37,117 nt of DNA from Sulfurovum sp. (GCA_020721345.1 DYMX01000013.1:1-37117), one strand, 5' to 3'. Numbered from the stretch's first letter, positions 7,970-17,681 are shown. Translations and numbers: made by a program. The notes: generated by a model not told the origin, from the sequence alone.

Positions 7970-9915
7970 TATTTAACCGGTGTCCCTGCAGTTTTTGGCG
8001 CTTCGGGACGAAGAAGATGGAGCCCGTTTTCATCCTTTGCAGCTAAAAGCATTCCTTCACTTAGATTTCCCATGAGTTTTGCCGGTTTCAAGTTTGCTAC
8101 TACGCATACCTGTGTTCCTACTAGAGCCTCAGGAGCGTAAAACTCTTTGATACCTGCTACTATTTGTCTTGGGGCATCTTCGCCCACATCAACTTTTAAG
8201 AGCAATAATTTATCACTTTTTGGAAGTTCTTCTGCTTGCACGATAGTGCCTATTTTAAGAGATGTTTTAAAAAAATCATCTATGCCTATGAGCGCTACGC
8301 CTTCATCATTTTTGGCTTCATTCACTTTTGGCTCACTTTGCTTTTCATTATTTTTTTGAGGTTCATAAACTGCCATTAGAGGCTCTTCAATTCTTGGAAA
8401 TAGAGGAGGGATTTTTGATATCGTGAACTCCGGTAAACTTTTTTGCTCTATTGCAAAATTTTTCCATGAACCGTTATCTATCTCAAAATTAAGCGCATTT
8501 GCTATTTTTTTTGACACTACAGGCATTATAGGATAAAGCATGATCGAAACACGAGCAAGAATATTGGCGATAAGCGCAACTAAAGCCATTGCCTCCTCTG
8601 TTTTTTCTTCTTTCATAAGCGTCCATGGCTGATATTTGTCTATCGCTTTATTTGCAACGCCGATAGGTCTCCATAACTCTTCTAAATATCTATGCAATTG
8701 CATTTCATACAAAAACGGTTCTAATTTTGATATTGATTCATTAACTTCATTAAGCTCACTATCATAATATTTTGCGATATTTTTTGAATTTATTTTACTA
8801 TCAAAATATTTTTCACTCATACCGATAAGTCTGTTTAGAAGATTGCCCAGATCATTGCCGAGGTCAGAGTTGATCCTGTCAATTAGAGCTTTTTGGCTAA
8901 AGTCGCCGTCTCCTCCAAAAGGAACTTCTCTAAGCATGAAGTATCTAAAATTATCTATTCCGTAAGCATCTGCAACCTCTTTTGGATCGATAACATTACC
9001 TTTTGATTTGCTCATCTTTTCACCGTCTCTTGTCCACCATCCGTGAGCCGCAACATGCTTTGGAAGAGGCAGATCAAGACTCATCAAAAATGCCGGCCAA
9101 TATATCGCGTGAAATCTTAGTATATCTTTGCCTATTAGATGTACTCTTGCCGGCCAATATTTCATATTTTCTTCACCTGTACCGTACCCAAGCGCAGTTA
9201 CATAGTTCATAAGAGCGTCAAGCCAAACATACATTACATGCTTTTGATCGTCAAATTTTGCAGGCAGTTTAACGCCCCAGTCGAAACTTGTTCTCGTGAT
9301 AGAAAGGTCTTCTAAGCCGCCTTCGACAAATCTGATAACTTCATTTCTTTTGCTTTTTGGCAATATGCAATTTGGATTTTCATTGTACCAAGCAAGTAGT
9401 TTATCTTGATATTTTGACAATCTAAAGAAGTAACTCTCTTCTTCTACTATAGTTGTGCTTTTCCCACACTCTGGGCAAAACTCATCATCCACAAGCTGTG
9501 TTTTTGTAAAAAATGTTTCGCAGGATATACAGTAATGCCCGCTATAAACATCTTTGTATATATCGCCATTGTCAAACATCTTTTCAAATGCAACTTGAAC
9601 GCCTTTTTTGTGATGTTCGTCTGTTGTTCTGATAAAAGAATCGTAGCTGATATCAAAATCATCCCAAAGGTTTTTAAACGTAGCAGATATCTTGTCGGCA
9701 TATACTTTTGGACTTTCATTTCTTAGTTTTGCCGCTTCTTCTATCTTTTGACCGTGTTCATCCGTACCTGTCAAAAAGAACACATCATAACCTATCATTC
9801 TAGAGTATCTAGCTATGGTATCGGCTATGATAGTAGTATACGCGTGTCCTATATGAGCGACATCATTGACATAATAGATCGGTGTGGTGATATATACTGG
9901 TTTATTGCATTGCAT
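7969..9915 (-). CDS. metG: Methionyl-tRNA synthetase with C-terminal tRNA-binding domain
   Basis: A 648 aa class I aminoacyl-tRNA synthetase that charges tRNA-Met. The HIGH box is HIGHAYTT near residue 21 and the KMSKS box is EKMSKSKGNV near 305. A zinc-knuckle region CISCETFFTK...CPECGK lies between. After the anticodon-binding helical domain comes a Lys/Glu-rich linker and, from about residue 545, an OB-fold tRNA-binding domain (FFKTSLKIGTIVQAEELPKSDKLL, QIVAGIKEFY), the dimerising C-terminal type. Start ATG at 9915 has GGAAG 4 nt upstream. It is central to the mobB-to-kinase operon and its stop overlaps the Mur-like start. Confidence 0.97.
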   Translation of the reverse strand: MQCNKPVYITTPIYYVNDVAHIGHAYTTIIADTIARYSRMIGYDVFFLTGTDEHGQKIEEAAKLRNESPKVYADKISATFKNLWDDFDISYDSFIRTTDEHHKKGVQVAFEKMFDNGDIYKDVYSGHYCISCETFFTKTQLVDDEFCPECGKSTTIVEEESYFFRLSKYQDKLLAWYNENPNCILPKSKRNEVIRFVEGGLEDLSITRTSFDWGVKLPAKFDDQKHVMYVWLDALMNYVTALGYGTGEENMKYWPARVHLIGKDILRFHAIYWPAFLMSLDLPLPKHVAAHGWWTRDGEKMSKSKGNVIDPKEVADAYGIDNFRYFMLREVPFGGDGDFSQKALIDRINSDLGNDLGNLLNRLIGMSEKYFDSKINSKNIAKYYDSELNEVNESISKLEPFLYEMQLHRYLEELWRPIGVANKAIDKYQPWTLMKEEKTEEAMALVALIANILARVSIMLYPIMPVVSKKIANALNFEIDNGSWKNFAIEQKSLPEFTISKIPPLFPRIEEPLMAVYEPQKNNEKQSEPKVNEAKNDEGVALIGIDDFFKTSLKIGTIVQAEELPKSDKLLLLKVDVGEDAPRQIVAGIKEFYAPEALVGTQVCVVANLKPAKLMGNLSEGMLLAAKDENGLHLLRPEAPKTAGTPVK

Positions 9916-10005
9916 GAAGCTTCCTTAACAAATGAGTTTGGGGATTTTACAAATGGAGTGTAAAATTGTATATGGATTGTATCTCAAAGTTGCTTTTAAA
10001 GGGAT

Positions 10006-10224
10006 TTAGAACTCAAAGCCTCCACCGTGTCCTTTGTTCATACTTTCATAAACAGCTTTCACATAAGCATCTCTAGTCTCACAATCAAAAAAAGCCTCAC
10101 ACTTAAAGCAGCTATCTAGATTTTTTGATTTTTGACACTCTGTAAGTTTGGATAGCTGTGTTTCTAGTTTTTCTTCCCAAATATCTTTAGTGTTTTTATC
10201 GACTTCGCTCAATTCAAACCCCAT
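10006..10224 (-). CDS. Small Cys-rich conserved protein between fbp and metG
   Basis: 72 aa, cytosolic in appearance, with four cysteines in the arrangement C-x8-12-C-x2-C-x5-C ([16 protein letters not shown]) in the middle and a Gly-rich tail ending GGGFEF. The Cys cluster could bind a metal, but I do not recognise the family. Its ATG overlaps the fbp 3' end by 11 nt, which implies coupling. I recall a same-size gene between fbp and metG in Campylobacter jejuni (unchecked), which would make this a real and conserved gene. Function unknown. Confidence 0.75.
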   Translation of the reverse strand: MGFELSEVDKNTKDIWEEKLETQLSKLTECQKSKNLDSCFKCEAFFDCETRDAYVKAVYESMNKGHGGGFEF

Positions 10225-11059
10225 AAGCTTTTCTAAGAGCTTCTATCTCATATCTTGAGCCAAAAAAGCAAGGACTTGTATCATGCACAAACGACGGCTT
10301 TAGTCTTAGCAGACTCTCGCCTTTGTCATTTATCGCCATTCCGCCGGCACTCTCATACACAAGAGCAAAAGGCAGCACTTCAAACAGTTGTCTAAGTTTT
10401 CCATTTGGTTTATCGCTAGTCGCCGGATAACTAAAAAGTCCGCCGCCTTTTAAGAGTATCTGATGAAGATCCGGCACCATCCCGCCGCTATATCTAAGTC
10501 TATATCCCTCTTTAAAAAGAGAATCTATAAAGTTTTTGTGAATTGGCGTCCAATTTTGTTGTGTTCCGCCAGGTGCATTTAACTTGCCTTTATCGCCTAG
10601 AGTTATTTCGCCGATTTTCGTAAATTGACCGCTCATATATCTATAATGAATAGGTTTTTTATTTCGTTCACATATCACAAGCTCTATCCTTGGTCCATAT
10701 ACCACATACGCAGATGCCGCAAGCCCATCTCCGTCCAAAGTTTCTTCATATATACCAAATATTGAACCTACCGAGAGATCCACATCAACAAGGCTTGAAC
10801 CGTCAAGAGGATCATAACATACAGTGTATTTTCCATTCTCGTTCAATGTTGTCATACCTTCTTTTTCTTCACTTACTATGGCTTTAACGGATGCAACACT
10901 TTTAAAAGTTTCTTCGATGATAATGTCACTTTGAACATCAAGTTTTAGTTGATCTTCGCCTGAACTGTTTGAACTCTGGCTATATCCTAGATCAGAGTTT
11001 TTTATCGCATTATCAATTTTAAGAGCTATATCTTTAATATTATCAAAAATTGTATTCAT
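10214..11059 (-). CDS. fbp: Class I fructose-1,6-bisphosphatase
   Basis: 281 aa with the preferred start. It hydrolyses fructose-1,6-bisphosphate to fructose-6-phosphate in gluconeogenesis, or in the regenerative phase of carbon fixation. The FBPase/IMPase metal-site motif is clear: [20 protein letters not shown] near residues 80-100, with EEKEG just before as the other metal ligand region. The substrate-binding region [19 protein letters not shown] and the C-terminal VYESAGGMA also fit class I enzymes. The track start at 11089 lies inside mobB. AGGAG before the ATG at 11059, which overlaps the mobB TAA as TAATG, marks the true start. Confidence 0.95.
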   Translation of the reverse strand: MNTIFDNIKDIALKIDNAIKNSDLGYSQSSNSSGEDQLKLDVQSDIIIEETFKSVASVKAIVSEEKEGMTTLNENGKYTVCYDPLDGSSLVDVDLSVGSIFGIYEETLDGDGLAASAYVVYGPRIELVICERNKKPIHYRYMSGQFTKIGEITLGDKGKLNAPGGTQQNWTPIHKNFIDSLFKEGYRLRYSGGMVPDLHQILLKGGGLFSYPATSDKPNGKLRQLFEVLPFALVYESAGGMAINDKGESLLRLKPSFVHDTSPCFFGSRYEIEALRKAYGV

Positions 11060-11550
11060 TATATCTCCTTGCCGTTTTGTAAAATCCACTCTATGATGGT
11101 TTGCGGATCATTTAGGTCCATGATATCAAGCGTTTGCGGCAAATCGTATTTGCTTCTATCTATGCTTTCATCTATCGCTAATGCCTCGCTAAACCCAAGA
11201 TAGCTTTCATCTATCTCGCCTCTTGCTACGCAGATCCTAGGAAACGGCAAATTTTTAAGTCCTTCAACTAACAATATATCAATATCGCCAAACATCAAAA
11301 CTAGCTCTTCAAGTTCTTTTTGTCTATGGGAGAAATAAGTAGTTCTAGTTGGGGATACAACAGCCACTTCTGCGCCTGTCTCAAAAAATCTAAAGCTGTC
11401 TTTTCCCTCTTTGTCAAAAATAGCTTTGTCTTTTGGATCATGTTTTATGATACCTATTTTATATTTATCTTTTAAAATAGTAGAAATTTTTTCAATTATA
11501 GTCGTTTTGCCGCTGTTTGATATGCCGGTAAATGCTACTGCTAATGCCAT
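11059..11550 (-). CDS. mobB: Molybdopterin-guanine dinucleotide biosynthesis protein MobB
   Basis: 163 aa P-loop GTPase-like protein. The Walker A motif [14 protein letters not shown] is at residues 9-22, and the MobB pattern continues with [20 protein letters not shown] and [13 protein letters not shown]. The family helps MobA attach GMP to molybdopterin to make MGD/bis-MGD for molybdoenzymes such as nitrate reductase or formate dehydrogenase. It heads the minus-strand operon that continues into fbp and metG. mog, an earlier step of the same pathway, lies far away at 33.4 kb. Start ATG with AAGGA upstream. Confidence 0.92.
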   Translation of the reverse strand: MALAVAFTGISNSGKTTIIEKISTILKDKYKIGIIKHDPKDKAIFDKEGKDSFRFFETGAEVAVVSPTRTTYFSHRQKELEELVLMFGDIDILLVEGLKNLPFPRICVARGEIDESYLGFSEALAIDESIDRSKYDLPQTLDIMDLNDPQTIIEWILQNGKEI

Positions 11551-11564
11551 TATTTACATCCTTG

Positions 11565-11583
11565 ATTATATTTGGCAATTATA
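11565..11583 (-). promoter_or_regulatory. Putative promoter of the mobB operon (two -10 boxes)
   Basis: On the minus strand two TATAAT hexamers occur (11583-11578 and 11570-11565), 15-33 nt before the mobB ATG at 11550. The upstream one is correctly placed for a leader of about 20 nt. No consensus -35 was found, as at other promoters here. Confidence 0.4.
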
Positions 11584-11642
11584 CTGAAAAGTTCATTGAA
11601 ACTATGTTAAAATGTTCTTTTTAGATTTGATGGGATTTTAAT

Positions 11643-12131
11643 ATGTTAAAAATGATTTTTGGTTTTTTTATTGTTTTATTTTTTTTAGCCGGATGTACTG
11701 CTAAAAAAAATGACTTGCTATTTAATGATTTTGAAAATAATCAAGATAAATTTGAGAAGATACAAAAAACAAATAAAGCTCTCATCAAGCAAGACGGCAA
11801 AACTACAGGATTTATCACTGCTCTTTACGATAATGATACAAAATATGAGAAGTTTTTAGTAGGCGTATATGCCGAAGAGGATTTGAAAAAATTGCAATTT
11901 TTACTTGACGGCAACAATGCTTTAAGAGTTGAAAAACTACAAAATAGCGATAACAGACTAGATAAAATACCGCTAAAAAACAGATGGAGCAAATATTTTG
12001 AATTGACTTTTGTCAAGAGTGATCTAAATGTAATTAAGCTGCAAATTCTAAATGGACAAATTTGGAAAAAGGAGATCGTTTTCTCCAAAATACCAAACTA
12101 TCTGAACAGTAAAGACAATAATATCTTTTGA
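11643..12131 (+). CDS. Hypothetical lipoprotein
   Basis: 162 aa with a lipoprotein signal: hydrophobic residues 5-16 and a lipobox LAGC with Cys18. The mature part is hydrophilic, rich in Lys, Asp and Asn, and probably beta-rich. I recognise no enzymatic motif. It is transcribed divergently from the mobB operon and has TGGGA 7 nt before its ATG. Its TGA is directly back to back with the stop of crcB (TGATCA), so the two genes converge with no spacer. A single-gene transcript is likely. Function unknown. Confidence 0.7.
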   Translation: MLKMIFGFFIVLFFLAGCTAKKNDLLFNDFENNQDKFEKIQKTNKALIKQDGKTTGFITALYDNDTKYEKFLVGVYAEEDLKKLQFLLDGNNALRVEKLQNSDNRLDKIPLKNRWSKYFELTFVKSDLNVIKLQILNGQIWKKEIVFSKIPNYLNSKDNNIF

Positions 12132-12527
12132 TCAAATATTAACTTTGTAAAATTGTATGACAAGCCAATACCCTAACGCACTAAGCGCTATCGTTCCCAC
12201 TAGATTAATAGCTATATTATTGAAAGCTTGAAAAAATCGTCCTGATCCCAACAAAAAAAAGCTCTCGATCGCAAAAGTAGAATAGGTAGTAAGCGCTCCT
12301 AAAAAACCTGTAACTAAAAAGCTTTTTACGTGAGGGGATAGTGTAGGGTGATGATGAAAATATGCAAATAAAACACCGATGATAAAACTGCCGGATAAAT
12401 TTACAATGATAGTTCCGTAAGGAAGATAATTGCTTAAATTTTTTGTGGCAAATCCATTTACAAGCATTCTTGCAATTGCGCCAAGCGCACCGCCGCTACC
12501 TACCGCGATTATTAAACCTAAGTTCAT
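12132..12527 (-). CDS. crcB: Fluoride ion transporter CrcB/FluC
   Basis: 131 aa with four membrane segments. The family motifs are visible: GGALGAIARMLVN (residues 12-24), GTIIVNLSGSFIIG (38-51) and GFLGALTTYSTFAIE (near 74-88), the last carrying the polar track and Na+-site region. FluC forms a dual-topology homodimer that exports fluoride. As a single gene it should be self-sufficient. Its start overlaps plsC by 32 nt and it ends the ctpA-pur operon. I see no separate promoter or fluoride riboswitch (crcB motif), so its expression should follow the purine genes. Confidence 0.93.
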   Translation of the reverse strand: MNLGLIIAVGSGGALGAIARMLVNGFATKNLSNYLPYGTIIVNLSGSFIIGVLFAYFHHHPTLSPHVKSFLVTGFLGALTTYSTFAIESFFLLGSGRFFQAFNNIAINLVGTIALSALGYWLVIQFYKVNI

Positions 12528-13209
12528 CGTCTATGGCCTCCTGCATCTGTTTTTGAATATCTTCATACCAATCCTCGCTAGAAGTTTTGATATCAATGGT
12601 TGGCAAGAAATTAAACACGACATCACTTTTATGGCTTAATTTTTTTGCTTCATCCACAAGCATCCTGCTGCCCGTTACAACAACCGGTTGAACTTTGAGC
12701 TCCAATTTTTCAGCTATTATCTTTGCTCCGGATTTAAAATGCAGTAATTTTTGGCTTTTAGATCTAGTGCCTTCCGGAAAAATGACGACTTTTCTATTGA
12801 GAGTATCAATTGAATATTTTACATCACTCAACAGCTTTAAGATGCTTTTTTTACTTTCTCTATCGACGGAGATCATATCTCCTAGATGCAGTAGTTGTCC
12901 TATATACGGAATATTAAATAACTCTTTTTTTGCCATCCACCTTAGATGATTTGTCTGAAGCGCTTCCATGGCTATGATATCAACAATTCCTTGATGATTC
13001 AAAAGATACATATCTGCATTCAAGTCCATTGTGCCGACTTGTATGGATCTGCTGCCAAGCAAAAACATAATAATACGATTTAGCTTATGCATAATAATGC
13101 CCTTGTGTTTTCGAAAAACAAACACGAGCGGTATCATCAAAAATGAAACTATCATAAAAATGACAAATGCGCTCCAGATAAATCTTACTTTGGCAAAAAT
13201 GGCATTCAA
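12496..13209 (-). CDS. plsC: 1-acyl-sn-glycerol-3-phosphate acyltransferase PlsC
   Basis: 237 aa with an N-terminal membrane segment (residues 9-31) followed by the acyltransferase domain. The catalytic NHxxxxD motif is NHQGIVD near residue 71 and the substrate-binding motif is FPEGTRSK near 145. It acylates lysophosphatidic acid to phosphatidic acid at the inner membrane. The start overlaps the purQ stop by 4 nt (ATGA) and the 3' end overlaps crcB by 32 nt, so it sits inside the purine operon. Confidence 0.92.
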   Translation of the reverse strand: MNAIFAKVRFIWSAFVIFMIVSFLMIPLVFVFRKHKGIIMHKLNRIIMFLLGSRSIQVGTMDLNADMYLLNHQGIVDIIAMEALQTNHLRWMAKKELFNIPYIGQLLHLGDMISVDRESKKSILKLLSDVKYSIDTLNRKVVIFPEGTRSKSQKLLHFKSGAKIIAEKLELKVQPVVVTGSRMLVDEAKKLSHKSDVVFNFLPTIDIKTSSEDWYEDIQKQMQEAIDDELRFNNRGR

Positions 13210-13877
13210 CCTTCAAAACCTTTTAGCATTTTAACTCCATCGCCGCTTCCAAGAAGAAGCTCGATAGCGCGCTCAGGGTGAGGCATAAGGCCAAAAACAT
13301 TTTTTGTTTCATTGCAAACGCCGGCAATTGCTTCAACGGAGCCGTTAATAGACTCTTCCTTGCCGTTTTCATCGCAATATCTAAGAAGTATCTGACCGTT
13401 TTCTTTCATTTTTGCCAAATTTTCATCATCTACATAATAGTTGCCGTCAGCATGTGCTATAGGTACGTGTAAAACTTCATCTTTTTGACACTTATTTAAA
13501 AAAGCATTGTCGTTTGAGACAACTTTAAGATGTTGGTATTTTGATATAAAATGCAAGTTTGTATTTCTTTTTAAAGCCCCAGGAAGCAGATTTGCTTCTG
13601 TTAATATCTGAAATCCATTGCAGATCCCTAGTACTTTTCCGCCATTGGCGGCAAATTTGCCAACCTCTTGCATAACCGGAGCAAATCTAGCAATAGAACC
13701 AGATCTGAGGTAGTCGCCGTAAGAAAATCCGCCAGGAACTACAACAAGATCTATGTTTTGAGGTAATGTTTTATCATTGTGCCAAACTATTTGCGTAGAG
13801 TGACCTAATTTTTCAAATGCATACTGCGTATCAAACTCGCAGTTTGTGCCTGGAAATCTAAGTATCGCTACATTCAT
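13206..13877 (-). CDS. purQ: Phosphoribosylformylglycinamidine synthase subunit PurQ
   Basis: 223 aa class I glutamine amidotransferase. The catalytic Cys lies in LGICNGFQIL (near residue 86) and the His/Glu pair in MPHPERA near 198-204. The N-terminal VAILRFPGTNCEFD is diagnostic for PurQ. It supplies ammonia from glutamine for FGAM formation in purine synthesis. Together with the 77 aa PurS it implies the three-subunit PurS-PurQ-PurL complex; the small-type purL is not in this window. ATGA overlaps link it to purS and plsC. Confidence 0.96.
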   Translation of the reverse strand: MNVAILRFPGTNCEFDTQYAFEKLGHSTQIVWHNDKTLPQNIDLVVVPGGFSYGDYLRSGSIARFAPVMQEVGKFAANGGKVLGICNGFQILTEANLLPGALKRNTNLHFISKYQHLKVVSNDNAFLNKCQKDEVLHVPIAHADGNYYVDDENLAKMKENGQILLRYCDENGKEESINGSVEAIAGVCNETKNVFGLMPHPERAIELLLGSGDGVKMLKGFEG

Positions 13878-14107
13878 GGTTTTAACTCGAAATCATAATC
13901 TTCTATAACAGTATTTGCTAACAATGTTTCACACATCTCTTTGATCATATCCGAAGTAACACTGCTATCTACATCAAGAACTATCTGTTTGCCGATCCTA
14001 ACGTCATTCACGCCATTAAATCCAAGTGAACCAAGCGCATGGTGAGCTGCTTTTCCTTGCGGGTCAAGCACTCCTTGTTTTAGATATACATTTACGATCG
14101 CTTTCAT
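13874..14107 (-). CDS. purS: Phosphoribosylformylglycinamidine synthase subunit PurS
   Basis: 77 aa, the normal PurS size. The pattern [24 protein letters not shown] near the N-terminus is characteristic. PurS is the small structural subunit that joins PurL and PurQ in the FGAM synthetase complex. Its start overlaps the purC stop (ATGA) and its stop overlaps the purQ start (ATGA), so the three genes are translationally coupled. Confidence 0.95.
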   Translation of the reverse strand: MKAIVNVYLKQGVLDPQGKAAHHALGSLGFNGVNDVRIGKQIVLDVDSSVTSDMIKEMCETLLANTVIEDYDFELKP

Positions 14108-14823
14108 TTATTACTCCCTAAAATTCTGTTTAATACCTCTTCGTATGCTACTTTCAATCCTCCAAGACCTTGTCTAAATCTATCTTTATCCATTTTTTCT
14201 CCGGTTGCACTGTCCCAAAGTCTGAAATTATCAGGACTAAGCTCGTCTATTAGTATAATATTATTATTAACATCTCTTCCGAACTCGAGTTTAAAATCGA
14301 CCAATGTTAGATTTAGTTTCGCATAGAAATCTTTCAGTAATACATTGATCTTTCTTGCTATATATCTTATATAATCAAGCTCGCTCTCATCTTTTACAAG
14401 ATTAAGTATCAAACAGTGTTGATCGTTTAGTTTTGGATCTCCAAGCTCATCATTTTTGTAATCAAATTCTACAAGTGCAAATGGAAGAACCTCACCATCT
14501 TTAATGCCAAGGTTTCTACTCAAGCTTCCGGTCGCTATGTTTCTTACTATTACTTCTATTTTTATAACTTTTGCTTTTTTGTGCAGCATATGATTGTCAT
14601 CTATCATTTTGACAAAATGCGTACTTATGCCTTTCTTTTCTAAGTATTCAAAAAGTTGTGCAGAAATTTTGTTATTTAAGGCGCCTTTTCCTTCTTCAAC
14701 GGCCTTTTTTTCGCCATTAAATGCGGTCAATTCATCTTTGAACTCTGAAATATACAGATCTTCGTCGTCTGTTTTCCATATTTTTTTTGCTTTACCTTCG
14801 TAAAGAAGCATTGTTTTTGTCAT
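14104..14823 (-). CDS. purC: SAICAR synthetase PurC
   Basis: 239 aa. Converts CAIR and aspartate to SAICAR with ATP in purine biosynthesis. Seen are the N-terminal [11 protein letters not shown], the substrate-binding [15 protein letters not shown]-like segment ([18 protein letters not shown]), LVDFKLEFG near 175 and the metal/ATP-site region [14 protein letters not shown] near 191. The ATG overlaps the ctpA stop as TAATG. It is the first of the three pur genes in the operon. Confidence 0.96.
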   Translation of the reverse strand: MTKTMLLYEGKAKKIWKTDDEDLYISEFKDELTAFNGEKKAVEEGKGALNNKISAQLFEYLEKKGISTHFVKMIDDNHMLHKKAKVIKIEVIVRNIATGSLSRNLGIKDGEVLPFALVEFDYKNDELGDPKLNDQHCLILNLVKDESELDYIRYIARKINVLLKDFYAKLNLTLVDFKLEFGRDVNNNIILIDELSPDNFRLWDSATGEKMDKDRFRQGLGGLKVAYEEVLNRILGSNK

Positions 14824-16154
14824 TATTTCCTTCCCTCTGTAATGATTAATGCTTTTAATATATCGATAGCACTTTTTAGCTGTGAATCTTTATTTATATC
14901 AGATTCGCTAATACTGCTTCCTTTCCCCACAAGTCCATTTTGTATGACTTTAGGAGTATTGTTTGAATCGCTAATTTTCAAATGTTTATCAAGTTCGCTC
15001 TCCTTGATAAGCCCATTGCTTCCTGCCTCATTTGTTATAGAACCAAGGTGTACCACAACATCAGGATCTACACCTTTTGCCTGTATGGATCTTCCGCTTG
15101 GAAGATAATATCTAGCAACGGTTAGTCTAAGTCCTTCTTCTTTTCCTATAGGAATAACTGCCTGTACGCTTCCTTTTCCAAATGTTTTTTCACCTACTAC
15201 GACAGCACGTTTTAGATCCTGTAATGCTCCGCTGACTATCTCGCTTGCGCTTGCGCTTCCGCCGTCAACCAATGCTACCATAGGAGTTTTTACATCATCC
15301 TTGTCTGCTTTTGCGCTGAATGTTATATTTTCAGCTTTAGTTCTTCCTTTTTGTGAAACGATCACGCCTTTATCTACAAATAGATCTGTTAAACCGACGG
15401 CTTGATCCAAAAGTCCACCGGGATTGTTTCTAAGATCCAATACTATACCTTTTGCTTTTGGATTTTTTGCAAGAGCTTTTTTAACTTCTTTTACGACATT
15501 TTGATCAAATGATGTAACTTGGATATATAACAGATCGCCGTCTATAATTTTTGCAAAAACAGATTGTACCTTGATTATTGCACGGCTTATTTTTATCTCA
15601 CGAGGCTTTTGTTCTTTCTTTCTGACAATCGTTAGCAATATACTGCTTCCCGGTTTTCCTCTCATGATACTAACAGCTTCATCGATATTCATACCCATAG
15701 TTGCCTTATTGTCAATTTTTATGATAACGTCGCCTGCTTTGATACCTGCTTTGTATGCAGGGGTATCTTGAATAGGCGCAATAACCGTAAGCGCGCCGTC
15801 TTTCATGCCGACAGATATTCCAAGACCGCCGAACTCGCCTTTTGTATGGACATTTAAGTCTTTATATTCTTTTTTGTCCATATAAGATGAATGTGCATCA
15901 AGATTGCTCATAAGACCCTTGAGAGCTTTATCGACAAGCGCTGTCGTATTTGTTTCATCAACATATTCATGCTCGATAAGATTTAAAATTTTTGTAAATT
16001 TTATATAGGCTTCAAGTTTTTCTTTCAAAATGGTCTGATTTGGCTGTGGCTGCTTGGCAACCAGCGGCTCGGCATTGGCGTTCAATCCGATATAATAACT
16101 GCCGATCGCAACTGCAATAGATGAAAGAAGAAATGGTTTTGTTTTGTTTATCAT
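14823..16154 (-). CDS. ctpA: Carboxy-terminal processing serine protease (S41, CtpA/Prc-like)
   Basis: 443 aa, with an N-terminal signal/anchor segment (residues 8-28, ending in NANAEP). A PDZ domain lies near residues 100-185 ([20 protein letters not shown]). The peptidase domain carries the Ser of [15 protein letters not shown] (near 304) and the Lys of [11 protein letters not shown] (near 325), the Ser-Lys dyad of tail-specific proteases. It should act in the periplasm on C-terminal tails. It heads the minus-strand operon that runs into purC. Its ATG has AAAGG about 11 nt upstream. Confidence 0.93.
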   Translation of the reverse strand: MINKTKPFLLSSIAVAIGSYYIGLNANAEPLVAKQPQPNQTILKEKLEAYIKFTKILNLIEHEYVDETNTTALVDKALKGLMSNLDAHSSYMDKKEYKDLNVHTKGEFGGLGISVGMKDGALTVIAPIQDTPAYKAGIKAGDVIIKIDNKATMGMNIDEAVSIMRGKPGSSILLTIVRKKEQKPREIKISRAIIKVQSVFAKIIDGDLLYIQVTSFDQNVVKEVKKALAKNPKAKGIVLDLRNNPGGLLDQAVGLTDLFVDKGVIVSQKGRTKAENITFSAKADKDDVKTPMVALVDGGSASASEIVSGALQDLKRAVVVGEKTFGKGSVQAVIPIGKEEGLRLTVARYYLPSGRSIQAKGVDPDVVVHLGSITNEAGSNGLIKESELDKHLKISDSNNTPKVIQNGLVGKGSSISESDINKDSQLKSAIDILKALIITEGRK

Positions 16155-16172
16155 GCTGATAATTACCTTTTG

Positions 16173-16189
16173 ATATTCTTTAAGAATAT
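16173..16189. repeat. Palindrome in the ctpA leader/promoter region
   Basis: ATATTCTT-T-AAGAATAT is a perfect 8 bp inverted repeat with a one-base centre, 19 nt upstream of the ctpA ATG and just 3' of AT-rich -10-like sequence on the minus strand. With one central base it suits a dimeric protein better than an RNA hairpin, so an operator is possible. There is no independent support. Confidence 0.35.
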
Positions 16190-16254
16190 TATTTTATATA
16201 AAAAGCTCTAAATTTATGCTTTTAACATACTACATCTTTAATGTTAATGAGAGA

Positions 16255-17607
16255 TTAATAGATAAACTTTGCTCTAAAATTTCGATTTTTTATCTTAATC
16301 TTTTGAAGTTTCAGTAAATCTGAACCAATTCTTTTTTTGCTTATGGCAACATACGAACTTTTATCTGTTATGGTAATATCGCCGATATCTTTAACGTCAA
16401 ATCCCAATTCTTTACATAATGTTCCGAGCAGATCGCCCTTTCTGAGTTTGTCTTTTTTCCCTCCAAATACACAAAGTGTTCTAAAGGCGCCTTTTATTTC
16501 AAATTTTTTATTTACCGGCAAGGCATCAATATTCAGAGGGACAAGATCCGGTAAAACTTCCGAAGCAAGTCTTTCTTCCCTGCTTGTAAAGAGCGACACT
16601 GCGATACCTTCTTTGCCTGCTCTCGCCGTTCTTCCTATACGATGAGTATATGTTTCGCTTTTAAATGGAATGTCAAAATTTACAACCAGCTCCACATCGT
16701 CTATATCGAGCCCGCGGGAAGCCACATCAGTTGCAATGAGCAAGGGGAGTGAGCCGTTCTTAAACAACAAAAGCGCCTCATCTCTATCTCTTTGTTCAAA
16801 ATCGCCATGTAACAAAGCGATATCAAAATGAAGATCATCCAAAAAATCAAATAGACTATTTGCTTCGGCTTTTGTATTGCAAAATATGATGGTTGACGTC
16901 GGTTTGTAGGCTTGTAGAATAGGAAGCAAAGCTTGATATTTGTTTTTTACTTTATAAAGATACTCTTCTATACTAACAACGGTATCAGTATGTATATTGA
17001 TCATCGTAGGATTTTTCATGATCTTTGATGAAAGTTTTTCTATATTTTCAGGATAAGTGGCAGAAAATAGCATTGTTTGCGCTCTGCTTTTAATATGATC
17101 TATTACTTTCATTATGTCATCAAAAAAACCCATATCAAGCATTCTATCCGCTTCGTCCAAAATTAAAGTTTCTATTGTCTCCAAAACTAATGTTTCCCTA
17201 AACAGATGATCGTTCAATCTGCCGGCTGTTCCTATAACGACATCTACGCCGTTTTGCATATTTGCTACTTGCGCTCTCAGGCTTACACCGCCATAAAGCG
17301 TAACTATCTTTAGATTTTGTAAACATGCCCCAAGTCCTCTAAAAACAGTTGCTATCTGCTCGCATAGTTCCCTAGTTGGAGCAATGACAAGAACTTTTGG
17401 ATTTTTATTTTTTGGTTCAAGTTTTTGTATAACAGGAAGTACGAAAGATATGGTTTTCCCAGAACCTGTCTTAGCTTGAACTATAACATCTTTACCGTTC
17501 ATGATCGCAGGAATGACCTCTTTCTGCACGGGAGTTAGAATTTCTAGTCCAAGGTTTTTTACTGTAGCCTTCAGATCATCTCTGATGTTTAATTCGTCAA
17601 AATGCAA
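16255..17607 (-). CDS. dbpA: DEAD-box ATP-dependent RNA helicase DbpA
   Basis: 450 aa. Helicase core: Q-motif region LEILTPVQKEVIP, Walker A AKTGSGKT near residue 47, PTRELCEQ, DEAD box LDEADRMLDMGFF near 151, SAT as LFSATYP, and HRIGRTARAGKEG near 322. The C-terminal 75 residues hold the DbpA RNA-binding domain signature AFRTLCVFGGKKDKLRKGDLLGTL, which in E. coli DbpA recognises hairpin 92 of 23S rRNA. Expected role: 50S subunit assembly. The start is TTG at 17607, preceded by AGAGA. It is divergent from clpB across a 206 bp gap. Confidence 0.92.
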   Translation of the reverse strand: MHFDELNIRDDLKATVKNLGLEILTPVQKEVIPAIMNGKDVIVQAKTGSGKTISFVLPVIQKLEPKNKNPKVLVIAPTRELCEQIATVFRGLGACLQNLKIVTLYGGVSLRAQVANMQNGVDVVIGTAGRLNDHLFRETLVLETIETLILDEADRMLDMGFFDDIMKVIDHIKSRAQTMLFSATYPENIEKLSSKIMKNPTMINIHTDTVVSIEEYLYKVKNKYQALLPILQAYKPTSTIIFCNTKAEANSLFDFLDDLHFDIALLHGDFEQRDRDEALLLFKNGSLPLLIATDVASRGLDIDDVELVVNFDIPFKSETYTHRIGRTARAGKEGIAVSLFTSREERLASEVLPDLVPLNIDALPVNKKFEIKGAFRTLCVFGGKKDKLRKGDLLGTLCKELGFDVKDIGDITITDKSSYVAISKKRIGSDLLKLQKIKIKNRNFRAKFIY

Positions 17608-17681
17608 TGTTTCTCTTTTTTTTGATGAAATTATATCTAAAATTATTTTTATTATAAATTAAACTAATCTATTCAATAAAC

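Noticed and set aside
6478-8140. Plus-strand ORFs opposite the Mur-like, thioredoxin and metG genes
   Set aside because: Shadow frames with low-complexity, Ser/Phe-rich translations opposite well-supported genes.
12129-12134. TGATCA at the join of two stop codons as a special site
   Set aside because: It is simply TGA on each strand back to back; no other symmetry extends from it.
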